A stretch of 13,854 bases of DNA from Pseudomonadota bacterium (GTDB taxonomy: Bacteria > Pseudomonadota > Gammaproteobacteria > Burkholderiales > Burkholderiaceae_C), in the NCBI GenBank assembly GCA_023396625.1, contig JAEWVY010000143.1, positions 1-13,854 of the forward strand. Direction: 5' to 3'. This document shows, one piece after another, positions 1-6,992 of the stretch (the first letter of the stretch is position 1; the number at the start of each line of letters is the position of its first letter). Both the position numbers and the translations under genes were made by a program. Below the pieces are notes generated by a model that was not told the origin of the DNA, did no database searches, and saw nothing but the letters and a program-made list of their open reading frames with translations.

Positions 1-1
1 G

Positions 2-373
2 GCCAAGGCCTTCTACAGCGCGGCCCTGGCGCCGCTGGGTTACAGCGTCTGCTTTGAAGGGAACTACGGTTCCAACATCCTCGGCCTGGCCTACCCGGAC
101 GCCGCCGAGCCCGACGGCAAGAAGGCCGACGTCTGGTTCATCGACGGACCTTCGCCCTACGGCGGGCCGGCGGCCACCACGGGCTGCCATCTCGCGTGGC
201 GTGCACAAAGCCGCGCACAGGTGGATGCCTTCTACAAGGCGGCCATCGCCGCTGGCGGCAAGGACAACGGCGCGCCCGGCCTGCGCCCGGACTACCACCC
301 CCACTACTACGGCGCCTTCGTGATCGACCCCGAGGGCAACAACGTCGAAGCGGTCTGCCACCTGCCCGAGTGA
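2..373 (+). CDS. VOC (glyoxalase/bleomycin-resistance fold) family protein, 3' part
   Basis: The open frame enters from the left edge and ends at TGA 371-373, giving 123 visible residues. The visible N-terminus (AKAFYSAALAPLGY) is the usual end of the first VOC helix after a missing stretch of about 15-20 residues. The C-terminal half ends in the typical strand YYGAFVIDPEGNNVEAVCH, with the D-P-E-G-N turn of the family and a late Glu in a metal-ligand position. VOC proteins are small cytoplasmic metal enzymes or binding proteins (lyases, dioxygenases, drug-binding proteins), and the fold alone does not identify the substrate. The neighbouring mipA-like gene is convergent, so nothing in the window indicates a partner. 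The fold is confident; the function is unknown. Confidence 0.85.
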   Translation, partial: AKAFYSAALAPLGYSVCFEGNYGSNILGLAYPDAAEPDGKKADVWFIDGPSPYGGPAATTGCHLAWRAQSRAQVDAFYKAAIAAGGKDNGAPGLRPDYHPHYYGAFVIDPEGNNVEAVCHLPE

Positions 374-409
374 GCGGGCAGAAAAAATCTTCAGACGCCC
401 GACTTTTTC
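363..409. terminator. Candidate terminator region with competing hairpins between convergent genes
   Basis: A perfect 6-bp hairpin, TGCCCG (363-368) / CGGGCA (375-380), straddles the VOC stop codon. The CGGGC of its right arm can instead pair with GCCCG at 397-401, which is followed by a T5 tract at 404-408. An A6 tract at 382-387 can also pair with that T tract (GAAAAA / TTTTTC). The position just after the VOC stop suits a terminator for the plus strand, but the second stem is only 5 bp with a 17-nt loop, so the call is weak. Confidence 0.35.
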
Positions 410-532
410 TTCAGATTTGACCCCGTCACTGCGCAATGTCTGCCTGACGGCACAACCGGCACCTTTGAAGCCCCTGCACCAGACCGCGGCGCCAGGTCGG
501 TGGTCAGGAAGTCGGCGAGCCGGGAAGGATGT

Positions 533-1396
533 TCAGAACGCGCGTGCCACGCCCACCATCGCCGTCACGCCGTTGCGCCGGCTGACGAGGGGGCTTGCGG
601 CGGCTTCGTCACCGAGTTGCGAGACGCCCACGTTGGCCTGCAGCGTCCAGCTTGGCGCCAGGGTGTACTCGGCACCGACGTTGAGTTCGACCTTTCGACA
701 CCCGGATTTCGGCGTGTAGACGGCCAACGAGGTGGCCTGCGCCTGGGCTGGCGTGACGCCGAAGTAGGTCTGCATGTAGTCCCGGTTGGCCCATGTCGCG
801 CTGACCGCCATGTGCAGGGCGAGTCGGTCGGTCACAGCCCACGGGAGGCCTACGCTCAAGTCCGCCTGCACGCCCTTGGGGCCGCGGTTGCTCAGCGACT
901 GTCGCGCCACCAGCATGACGGGGCCGTAGCCGATCCCGACGCCGGCTTCGGTGCTGGACTTCACCTTGCCCATGCCGCGCAGGCGCTTGTCGCCGGGCGT
1001 CGGGTCCAGTGCCGTGGGGTCCGAGTCCTTGCGTCCGGGGTCGAACTGCGCCACCAGAGCGAGTCGGAACGGCCCCGCCTCGACGGCGTTCCAAGACAGC
1101 CCACGCTGACCGAGCTCCACGGTGCCCCAATCGTGGCTGCGGTAGCTGAGCGTCAGGTCCGGGGCCGCCAGCGTGCGGCGGTTGGGGCTGCCCTCGTAGG
1201 TGGGTACCGTCGCCACGCCCAGCCCAAGGCGACCGCTCATCCCGTAGGCCGGCTCTGGCGAGTCCGACTGCGCCTGCGCGAGCGGGCACAGCGCGAGAAG
1301 GGAGGCGGCCAGCACGGCGTGCACCACGGTGCGCGGAGTCGATGCGGGTACCTGAGCAAGGCTCGGCGAGGCGGGGAAATTCGGCGTGTGAGGCAT
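533..1396 (-). CDS. MipA/OmpV family outer-membrane protein
   Basis: From ATG 1394-1396 this encodes 287 residues. An N-terminal signal peptide (PRTVVHAVLAASLLALCPLAQAQ, cleavage expected after AQA near residue 42) is followed by alternating beta-strand segments. Examples are GRLGLGVATVPTYEGS, DLTLSYRSHDWGTVELGQRGLSW and the C-terminal strand GVTAMVGVARAF, which ends in the Phe typical of outer-membrane beta-barrels. MipA of E. coli is described as a scaffold linking MltA and PBP1B; many relatives are simply porin-like and their role is unproven. A GTG at 1427-1429 would add 11 residues. Neither start has a clear Shine-Dalgarno, and ATG 1396 was chosen because the added residues are not signal-like. 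The gene lies 105 nt downstream of the methyltransferase gene on the same strand and could share its transcript. Confidence 0.8.
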   Translation of the reverse strand: MPHTPNFPASPSLAQVPASTPRTVVHAVLAASLLALCPLAQAQSDSPEPAYGMSGRLGLGVATVPTYEGSPNRRTLAAPDLTLSYRSHDWGTVELGQRGLSWNAVEAGPFRLALVAQFDPGRKDSDPTALDPTPGDKRLRGMGKVKSSTEAGVGIGYGPVMLVARQSLSNRGPKGVQADLSVGLPWAVTDRLALHMAVSATWANRDYMQTYFGVTPAQAQATSLAVYTPKSGCRKVELNVGAEYTLAPSWTLQANVGVSQLGDEAAASPLVSRRNGVTAMVGVARAF

Positions 1397-1462
1397 GGGT
1401 GTCTGTCGAAAAAAGGATGAAAAAGGCACACCTGCGACATCGGCAGGGTGAGCGAAGCCCGA

Positions 1463-1480
1463 CCTTGGTCTGAACCAGGG
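1463..1480. other. Small stem-loop between methyltransferase and mipA-like genes
   Basis: CCTTGGT (1463-1469) and ACCAGGG (1474-1480) form a 7-bp stem with one mismatch around a 4-nt loop. There is no T tract on the minus strand, along which both flanking genes are read. It could be an attenuator, a processing site or chance. Confidence 0.2.
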
Positions 1481-1501
1481 TCTGGTGTGAGGAGGGGAAG
1501 T

Positions 1502-2215
1502 TCAGATCGGCTTGCGGGCCACGATGAAGACCCGGAAGTCCTTGCCGCGGGTGCCGTGTCGCTCGACCGAGACGATGTTCAGGCCCTGGCGGGCCATGGC
1601 CACCTGCAATGCGTCGGCGTCGAAGCACAGCACACGGGGCGCCTTGCCGATGGCCTGCATCACGGGCACGGCCAGGTAGCGGATGAGTGGGTTCAGTTCG
1701 GCGACGCAGGCCGTCTTGGAGATCAGCATGCCGCCCGGCCGCAAGGCCAGCACCGCCTGTTGCAGCGCAAGGTCAAGATCGGTCACGAGATGCAGCAGGT
1801 TGAAGGCCAGCACGGCGTCGAATTCGCCCGGCGCCGCCACCGGTTCCTCGGCATCGGCCAAGGCAAAGCTCAACTGCGGCACCGGCTGGGCGGCCAGCTT
1901 CTCGCGTGCGATGGCGATCATGCGGGCCGACACATCGGTGGCCAGCAGGCGCCGGGTGAAGGGGGCCAGGCGCAACGCGGTGGTCCCGGTGCCACAGCCG
2001 ATTTCCAGCACGTCCTGATCGGCCGTCAGCAGGTCTTCCACCTGCCGCAGCGTGAACTCGTAGCCGGCCATGTCGGCGATGGGGTCGGCCGCGTACTGGA
2101 CGGCAATGCGGTCCCAGAAGCGGGCCTTGGGCGAGGCCGGCCGTTCAAGTTCATCCGCGGGCGCCAGCGTCCGAAGCGGGCTGGCGCACTTCTGGTGCAA
2201 GGAAGCGTTGGGCAT
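1502..2215 (-). CDS. Class I SAM-dependent methyltransferase
   Basis: 237 residues from ATG 2213-2215. Motif I is clear at residues 69-77 (VLEIGCGTG, the glycine loop that binds S-adenosylmethionine). The acidic residue ending strand beta-2 follows in LLATDVSARM (D94), then ALADAEEP (D121), then motif IV/post-IV FDAVLAFNLLHLV and LRPGGMLISK. The short N-terminal extension FWDRIAVQYAADPIADMAGYE resembles Methyltransf_11/25-type proteins. The acceptor substrate cannot be told from sequence. The A of its ATG is the last base of the upstream lipoprotein stop (TGATG), so the two genes are almost certainly translationally coupled. A longer in-frame reading back to 2551 exists, but it overlaps the lipoprotein gene and looks non-coding there. 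Confidence 0.9.
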   Translation of the reverse strand: MPNASLHQKCASPLRTLAPADELERPASPKARFWDRIAVQYAADPIADMAGYEFTLRQVEDLLTADQDVLEIGCGTGTTALRLAPFTRRLLATDVSARMIAIAREKLAAQPVPQLSFALADAEEPVAAPGEFDAVLAFNLLHLVTDLDLALQQAVLALRPGGMLISKTACVAELNPLIRYLAVPVMQAIGKAPRVLCFDADALQVAMARQGLNIVSVERHGTRGKDFRVFIVARKPI

Positions 2216-2784
2216 CACCGTGCCCCCGGCTGCAACGCCGCCGCCAATGCGGCTTGCATGTCTTGCGGCAGCGTGGCCACACCCTTGATGATGCCCGGAC
2301 CACCGTTGCGCCAATGCATTGAAAATGAACGCCGCTGTTCGTTGGGCAGCTTGTATTCCTCGATGTCGAGCACGACTTCGGTTCCGCCTTCGACCAGCGC
2401 CGCGGACGAGCCGATCTTGACGACCGGCCCGAGCTCGCGAACGGTCAGGCCAACGGCTGTGTCGTAGCGCTGCGCGGCTTCGGAGGCTGCCGACTGAACG
2501 TACGACGCGGACAGCTGCGGGACGCGGCGAACGGTGACCGACGCAAAGCAACCCGAGTCCTGAAAAAACCGGCCAATGCCTTCGCTCGCTGCAAGCTCTC
2601 GTGCCTGAACGTCCTTCTGGTCAGCACGCCACTGCGGAGACCAGACGACCAATGCGGTGGACGACAGGTTGCACACCGGTTGCTGCGGCGAGGGCGTGAA
2701 GTTCGTGCTGGTGGTGGCAGCGCAGCCGCAGAGCGCGACAAGAGGAACAGCGGCAAGCATGGAACGCTTCAGGATGGCGTGCAC
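2215..2784 (-). CDS. Putative lipoprotein of unknown function
   Basis: The likely product begins VHAILKRSMLAAVPLVALCGC: a basic n-region (K, R), a hydrophobic core and a lipobox-like L-C-G-C with the modified Cys at residue 21 of a 189-residue product. The mature part (about 169 residues, from CAATTSTNF onward) shows no family I can name. It contains TALVVWSPQW, SEGIGRFFQDSGCF and GGTEVVLDIEEYKL, which look like an alpha/beta periplasmic domain. The start is uncertain. GTG 2782-2784 gives the best lipoprotein signal, ATG 2758-2760 loses all positive charge, and ATG 2860-2862 gives an unusually long n-region; none has a good Shine-Dalgarno. The gene is divergent from lysR at 2961 and overlaps the methyltransferase start by 1 nt. 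Confidence 0.65.
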   Translation of the reverse strand: MHAILKRSMLAAVPLVALCGCAATTSTNFTPSPQQPVCNLSSTALVVWSPQWRADQKDVQARELAASEGIGRFFQDSGCFASVTVRRVPQLSASYVQSAASEAAQRYDTAVGLTVRELGPVVKIGSSAALVEGGTEVVLDIEEYKLPNEQRRSFSMHWRNGGPGIIKGVATLPQDMQAALAAALQPGAR

Positions 2785-2900
2785 GCCAGTCCGTAGCGCC
2801 TGACCGCCCGCGTCGGCGGGTGGCGAGGCTTTGGCGCGAAGGGCGATAGTGGAAGACGGCATGGGCAATAAAGGAAGTCGTTCGAGCAGTCAACGAATGC

Positions 2901-2967
2901 TATCCATGCACAACTTCGAGGGGAACTGCGGTAGATTGCAGCGAACATATACAAATTTGCATGGATA
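2901..2967. promoter_or_regulatory. Inverted repeat spanning the lipoprotein/lysR divergent region, likely operator
   Basis: TATCCATGCA at 2901-2910 is the perfect reverse complement of TGCATGGATA at 2958-2967, with 47 nt between the arms. The right arm covers the lysR start codon (2961-2963). Overlapping it is a near-perfect 14-bp palindrome, ATACAAATTTGCAT (2949-2962), whose core CAAATTTG is fully symmetric. LysR regulators typically bind dyad sites in the divergent region and repress themselves, so this is a plausible operator pair. Binding is inferred. Confidence 0.45.
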
Positions 2968-3833
2968 ACCTCGACTGGAACCAGCTCAAGGCCTTTCTGG
3001 AGACCGCTGAAACCGGCTCGCTGTCGGCCGCCGCGCGCAAGCTGGGCCTGACCCAGCCCACGCTGAGCCGTCAGGTGGCGGCCATCGAGCAGCGAATGGG
3101 CGTGACCCTCTTCGAGCGGGTGGGCAAGACCATGGCGCTGACGCCGACCGGGCAGGACCTGCTGGCGCATGCCCGCGCCATGGGCGCTGCCGCCGAGGCG
3201 CTGGGACTGGCGGCCAGCGGCCGCTCGCAGGCGGTGGGTGGTGTGGTCTCCGTCTCGGCCACCTTCGGGATGGCCGCCCACTTCCTGGCCCCACTGGTGC
3301 GGCAACTTCGCGAGAAGGAGCCGACCATTGCCATCGAGGTAATCGCCACCGACACCAACAGCGACCTGCTGCGCCGGGAGGCGGACATCGCCGTCCGCCA
3401 TGTCAAGCCCGATCAGCCGGACCTGATCGGCCGCTTGATCCGGGAGGCCACCGCCCACTTCTACGCGACCGAGGACTGGGTGAGGATCCACGGCCACCCG
3501 CGCCGCGCCGAAGAGGCAGCCCACCTGCCCTTCGTGGGCGCCGACCGTTCAGGCCACTTCCTGGCCTTTCTCCGCCAGCAGGGCCTGCCCCTGAGCGAGG
3601 CCAATTTCAGCTGCTACGCCGACCACTCGCTGGCGCAGTGGGCCCTGGTACGCCAAGGCATGGGCATCGGCGCGATGGCAGACGAGATCGCCCGCGACAC
3701 GCCGGGCATGGTCCGGGTGCTGGACGAGGTGCCTCCTGTGCGCTTTCCGATCTGGCTGGTCACCCACCGCGAGCTGCGCACCTCACGCCCGATACGTGTG
3801 GTGTTCGATGCGCTGGCGCAGGGCTTGGCCTGA
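2961..3833 (+). CDS. LysR-family transcriptional regulator
   Basis: 290 residues, the normal length for the family. The N-terminal winged helix-turn-helix (about residues 3-62) reads LDWNQLKAFLETAETGSLSAAARKLGLTQPTLSRQVAAIEQRMGVTLFER, followed by the family's LTPTGQDLL segment and a linker helix. From about residue 92 a type-2 periplasmic-binding-like effector domain follows (GVVSVSATFGMAAHFLAPLV ... DIAVRHVKPDQPDLIGRLI ... LVRQGMGIGAMADEIA). The ATG at 2961 directly precedes the conserved DNLDWNQL start. No Shine-Dalgarno is visible, since the AT-rich palindrome occupies that place. The gene is divergent from the lipoprotein/methyltransferase pair and is convergent, with a 12-nt gap, to the aldolase gene. 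Those divergent genes are its most likely targets, by position only; the effector is unknown. Confidence 0.93.
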   Translation: MDNLDWNQLKAFLETAETGSLSAAARKLGLTQPTLSRQVAAIEQRMGVTLFERVGKTMALTPTGQDLLAHARAMGAAAEALGLAASGRSQAVGGVVSVSATFGMAAHFLAPLVRQLREKEPTIAIEVIATDTNSDLLRREADIAVRHVKPDQPDLIGRLIREATAHFYATEDWVRIHGHPRRAEEAAHLPFVGADRSGHFLAFLRQQGLPLSEANFSCYADHSLAQWALVRQGMGIGAMADEIARDTPGMVRVLDEVPPVRFPIWLVTHRELRTSRPIRVVFDALAQGLA

Positions 3834-3845
3834 GCCCCGAGGCGT

Positions 3846-4655
3846 TCAGTACCCGCCCGACCGCGCAGCCGGACCCTTCGCCGCCCCCGCACCAAACCGC
3901 TGCACCAGCCCCGTCGCCGCCTTCACCAGCAGCGTCGTGTCCACGCCGACAGCGACGAACAGCCCGCCCGCGTCGAGGTACTGCTGTGCCAGCGCCGGGT
4001 CTGTGGCCAGGATGCCGGCGGCCTTGCCGGCGGCGCGCACGGTGGCGATGCCTTCGAGGATGACTTTCTGCACCTCGGGGTGGCCGGGCTGGCCGCGGTA
4101 GCCCATGCTGGCCGAGAGGTCGGCCGGGCCGAAGAACACGCCGTCCACGCCCTCGGTCTCGGCAATCGCCTTGAGGTTGTTCACCGCGGTCACGGTCTCG
4201 GCCTGCACCAGCAGGCACATCTGGCCGTTGGCCTGGTTGAGGTAGTCGTCGACCTGGTTCCAGCGCGAGGCGCGCGCGAGCGCCGCGCCCATGCCGCGGA
4301 TGCCTTCGGGCGGGTAGCGCATGGCCTGCACCATCAGCGCAGCCTGCTCGGCGGTGTCGATCATTGGGATCAGCAGCGTCTGCGCGCCGATGTCGAGGTA
4401 TTGCTTGACGAGGGCGACGTCGGCCTCGACCACGCGCACGACGGCGTGGGTCTTGGTGTAGGGCGTGATCGCGCGCAACTGGTCGAGCGTGGTGCGCGGG
4501 TCGTTGGGCGCGTGTTCGCCGTCGATGAGCAGCCAGTCGAAGCCGCAGCCGGCCAGGGCCTCGGCCACGTCGGGCGAGGCGAAGCCGACCCAGCAGCCGA
4601 TCTGGGGCTGGCCGGCCTTGAGGGCGTCGCGAAAGGTGTTCTGCGGAATCTTCAT
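3846..4655 (-). CDS. hpaI: HpaI/HpcH-type class II aldolase (4-hydroxy-2-oxoheptanedioate aldolase family)
   Basis: 269 residues, closely resembling E. coli HpaI from memory: GFDWLLIDGEHAPND, TLLIPMIDTAEQA, YPPEGIRGMGAALARASRWN, VEGVDGVFFGPADLSASMGY-like and LFVAVGVDTTLL segments all match. The catalytic and metal residues of HpaI appear to be present: H48, R74 and D88 (proton relay), and E153 and D179 (divalent metal ligands). The family cleaves 4-hydroxy-2-oxo acids to pyruvate plus an aldehyde. In 4-hydroxyphenylacetate degradation these are pyruvate and succinic semialdehyde, but the enzymes are promiscuous. No other hpa gene is present, so the physiological substrate may differ from the named one. 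The start overlaps the upstream reductase stop by 4 nt (ATGA), indicating translational coupling. Confidence 0.9.
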   Translation of the reverse strand: MKIPQNTFRDALKAGQPQIGCWVGFASPDVAEALAGCGFDWLLIDGEHAPNDPRTTLDQLRAITPYTKTHAVVRVVEADVALVKQYLDIGAQTLLIPMIDTAEQAALMVQAMRYPPEGIRGMGAALARASRWNQVDDYLNQANGQMCLLVQAETVTAVNNLKAIAETEGVDGVFFGPADLSASMGYRGQPGHPEVQKVILEGIATVRAAGKAAGILATDPALAQQYLDAGGLFVAVGVDTTLLVKAATGLVQRFGAGAAKGPAARSGGY

Positions 4656-5683
4656 GGTGTCTTGGTCGGTTCGGGGTAGAGGCCGCGCACTTGGCCCATC
4701 AGGCGCGTGAGGCCCATGAGCGCGTCCATGGTCGGCGTGGCCAAGCCGAGGTGCTGGCCGATTTCGCGCACGGCGCCGACCAGGGCGTCGAGCTCGATGG
4801 GGCGGCCGGCTTCGACGTCCTGCAGCATCGAGGTCTTGAAGGAGCCGAGCTTGCGCGTGATGGCGTGGCGGTCTTCAGGGTTCTGGTCGATGGGGATGCC
4901 GATGCGCGCGCCGATGGCCTGCGCCTCGCGCATCACGGCGCTGCAGAAGCCGCGCACGAGGTCGTCGTCCAGGATGCGGTCGCAGGGCGCGCCCGTGAGG
5001 GCCGAGACCGGGTTCATGGTCATGTTGCCCCAGAGCTTGAACCAGATGTCGCGCTGGATACGCTCGGACACCCCCACGCCAAACCCCGCCGACGCGAGCA
5101 GATCGGCCACGGCCTGCGCGCGCGGCGTCACGCCGCCAGCCGGCTCACCGAGAATGAGCTGGTTGTTCCTGATGCGTTCGACATGTCCCGGCCTCGGGGC
5201 GGCGGCACTGGCGTGCACCACGCAGCCCAGCACCTGGGCGGAGGGAATCTGCTCAGCCGTCACGCCATCCGGGTCCACCGACCGCAGACGCAGGCCGGCC
5301 GCCTCGCCCGGCAGGCCATCGAAAAACCACCACGGCACACCGTTCATGGCGGTCAGCACCGTGGTATGCGGCCCCATGAGTGCCCGCACGGCGGGCGCCA
5401 CCTGCGGCATGGCCGGTCCCTTGACCGACACAATCACCAGATCCTGCGGCCCCAGGCTGGCGGGGTCGTCACTGGCCCGCAGCCGCACAGGGTGCTCGGC
5501 GCCTTCCGCGTCAACCCAGGTCAGCCCTCGGTCGCGCAGCACGCGCAAGGTCTCGCCACGCGCCACGGCCGACAGTTGCACCTCCCCGCAAGACAGGCGC
5601 GACCCCAGCCAGCCTGCAAACAGCCCCCCGATGGCGCCGACGCCGACGATGGCGATTTTTTGCATCGAGACCGATGGGTTCAT
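4652..5683 (-). CDS. Ketopantoate-reductase-like oxidoreductase (PanE/ApbA family)
   Basis: 343 residues from ATG 5681-5683. An N-terminal Rossmann motif, KIAIVGVGAIGG (GxGxxG, residues 14-19), binds NAD(P)H. DLVIVSVKG and TTVLTAMNGVPWWFFDG follow. The C-terminal helical domain contains the active-site pattern DIWFKLWGNMTMNPVSALTG, with K216, N220 and N224 spaced as the Lys-x3-Asn-x3-Asn of E. coli PanE. It is about 40 residues longer than E. coli PanE. Many Burkholderiales carry several such paralogs, and most are probably reductases of other 2-oxo acids rather than the pantothenate enzyme, so no symbol is given. TTG 5692 and ATG 5665 are alternative starts. It is the first gene of a two-gene unit with the overlapping aldolase. 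Confidence 0.88.
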   Translation of the reverse strand: MNPSVSMQKIAIVGVGAIGGLFAGWLGSRLSCGEVQLSAVARGETLRVLRDRGLTWVDAEGAEHPVRLRASDDPASLGPQDLVIVSVKGPAMPQVAPAVRALMGPHTTVLTAMNGVPWWFFDGLPGEAAGLRLRSVDPDGVTAEQIPSAQVLGCVVHASAAAPRPGHVERIRNNQLILGEPAGGVTPRAQAVADLLASAGFGVGVSERIQRDIWFKLWGNMTMNPVSALTGAPCDRILDDDLVRGFCSAVMREAQAIGARIGIPIDQNPEDRHAITRKLGSFKTSMLQDVEAGRPIELDALVGAVREIGQHLGLATPTMDALMGLTRLMGQVRGLYPEPTKTP

Positions 5684-6087
5684 GGGGCACAACCATCCGG
5701 AAACGCGACCGCCACGGCACAGCGGGTCGCCGGGCCAGGGTGTCGGTCACCCCTGGCGCAGGAATTCAAGATGCGGGCATCACCACCGCGGAGGCTGGGG
5801 GGCGGGGCACTTGCGCGGGGGGTCATGCAGGGCGTCGACAGGCCACTCATCCGCACGCCACCCGTCGCCGAACACTTATTTATTGATAGCATACTTTGTC
5901 CATATGGCGCTGAGAAATGGCCAAAAATCCTCAAATCACCACCCCCGTCCTGTGCCTGCGCCCCGGCAGGCCGCATGGGGGGGTCCGGGCCCGAAGGGCC
6001 GCAGAGACGACCGGCAGGGCCGCCTCGTTCGACATGCTAAATGAATCCGCGCCATCCGGCCCGCCACCGGGGCCTGGAGGGGGCTGT
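5684..6087. other. Gene-free region with an AT-rich island, probable promoter of the reductase-aldolase pair
   Basis: No open frame here looks like protein; the long plus-strand frames crossing it are low-complexity Pro/Arg/Gly translations. The main visible feature is an AT-rich island at about 5873-5912 in otherwise very GC-rich DNA, containing the inverted pair CATA (5890-5893) / TATG (5903-5906). It lies about 190 nt upstream of the reductase start and is the best place for its promoter and operator, although no convincing -35/-10 pair could be fixed. A 5-bp GGCCC/GGGCC stem (6058-6074) follows the LysR stop on the minus strand but lacks a T tract. Confidence 0.4.
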
Positions 6088-6948
6088 TCACGCGGGCGCC
6101 TGGAGCAAACCGGTCCACGCGTCAAGCGCCGCCGATCGCCCCCCCTGACGCCAGATCAGCAGGGTCTGGGCATGCCGCAGGGCGGCCGGCAGCGGATGGA
6201 CCCCCAGCCGGTCGCGCCCGGGCGCCTGCTCAAGCAGGCTCCGCGGCAGCAGGGCCACCCCCATGCCCGCGACGGCACAACCAAGAATGGCGTGGTAGGA
6301 GGCCAGTTCGACGACCCGGGCCGGCGCGCACCCGCCGGCCTCGAACCACGCCTCAAGGCGGCGGCGATAGGCGCAGCCCTGGGCAAAAACCAGCAGTGTC
6401 GGGCTGGACACATCCTGAGGCGAACGGATGCGCGGCTGTCCGTCGGCAGTCACCAGGACCAATTCCTCGACAAACACGGGCAGCGATTCCAGGCGAGCGT
6501 CCCGCGGGGGATCGGCCACGAACGCCGCGTCCAGCGCGCCATCGAGCACCTGGGACACCAGCGGCGAGGACGGCCCGGTGCTCAATTCCAGCGTCACCTC
6601 CGGATAGCGCCGATGAAACTCGGCCAAAGGCTGGGGCAGGCGAATCGCGGCCGTGCTCTCCATCGAGCCCAGGCTCAGCCGTCCGCGCGGCGCGCCGTCC
6701 AGCACGGCCTCGCGCGCTTCCCGCCCCAGGGTCAGGATCTGCTGGGCATAGCCATGCAAGACCTGCCCGGCCGGCGTCATGCGCATGCGCTTGCCGTCCC
6801 GCAGGAACAGCGGCACACCGAGGTCCTCTTCCATCTGCCGAATGCGCGTGGTCACGTTCGACGGCACCCGATGCAGTTGCTCGGCCGCGCGCGTGACGCC
6901 ACCGGCGCGGACCACGCTGCAGAAGATATGCAGATCCCGGAAGTCCAT
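6088..6948 (-). CDS. LysR-family transcriptional regulator
   Basis: 286 residues from ATG 6946-6948. This start is chosen because AAGAGA lies just upstream at Shine-Dalgarno distance and the protein then begins with the canonical MDFRDLHIFCSVV. The winged helix-turn-helix covers about residues 1-60 (GGVTRAAEQLHRVPSNVTTRIRQMEEDLGVPLFLR, then MRMTPAG). The effector domain starts near RGRLSLGSMESTAAIRLP and includes LDAAFVADPPRDARLESLPVF and CAVAGMGVALLPRSLL. Only 44 nt separate it from the divergent EamA transporter gene, so it very likely controls that gene and the overlapping tautomerase gene, and itself. The pairing of a LysR gene with a divergent EamA exporter is common in Proteobacteria. 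The ligand is unknown. Confidence 0.92.
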   Translation of the reverse strand: MDFRDLHIFCSVVRAGGVTRAAEQLHRVPSNVTTRIRQMEEDLGVPLFLRDGKRMRMTPAGQVLHGYAQQILTLGREAREAVLDGAPRGRLSLGSMESTAAIRLPQPLAEFHRRYPEVTLELSTGPSSPLVSQVLDGALDAAFVADPPRDARLESLPVFVEELVLVTADGQPRIRSPQDVSSPTLLVFAQGCAYRRRLEAWFEAGGCAPARVVELASYHAILGCAVAGMGVALLPRSLLEQAPGRDRLGVHPLPAALRHAQTLLIWRQGGRSAALDAWTGLLQAPA

Positions 6949-6962
6949 GATTCTCTTTTCAT

Positions 6963-6987
6963 GAATTTGATTCACATAATAATTCAA
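6963..6987. promoter_or_regulatory. Dyad-symmetric LysR-type operator candidate between lysR and the EamA gene
   Basis: In the 44-nt divergent gap there are nested inverted arms: GAATT (6963-6967) / AATTC (6981-6985), and TTGA (6967-6970) / TCAA (6984-6987). The latter frame a 21-bp AT-rich imperfect palindrome of the T-N11-A style typical of LysR sites. CATAAT at 6975-6980 could serve as a -10 for the plus strand but has no good -35. CATGAAT also occurs directly repeated on both sides of the palindrome. The positional logic is strong; binding is inferred. Confidence 0.45.
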
Positions 6988-6992
6988 TTGTC

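Noticed and set aside
1448..2467. A 339-codon plus-strand open frame opposite the methyltransferase and lipoprotein genes
   Set aside because: It is a mirror frame of the methyltransferase coding sequence, and its translation shows only Gly/His/Gln-rich composition.
2769..3524. A 251-codon minus-strand open frame opposite the first lysR gene
   Set aside because: It is antisense to a clear LysR protein and has no domain features.
4691..6044. Two overlapping plus-strand open frames of about 450 codons opposite the reductase gene
   Set aside because: Both are antisense to the PanE-like gene, and their translations are low-complexity Pro/Ser/Arg or His/Gly/Arg sequence without a family pattern.
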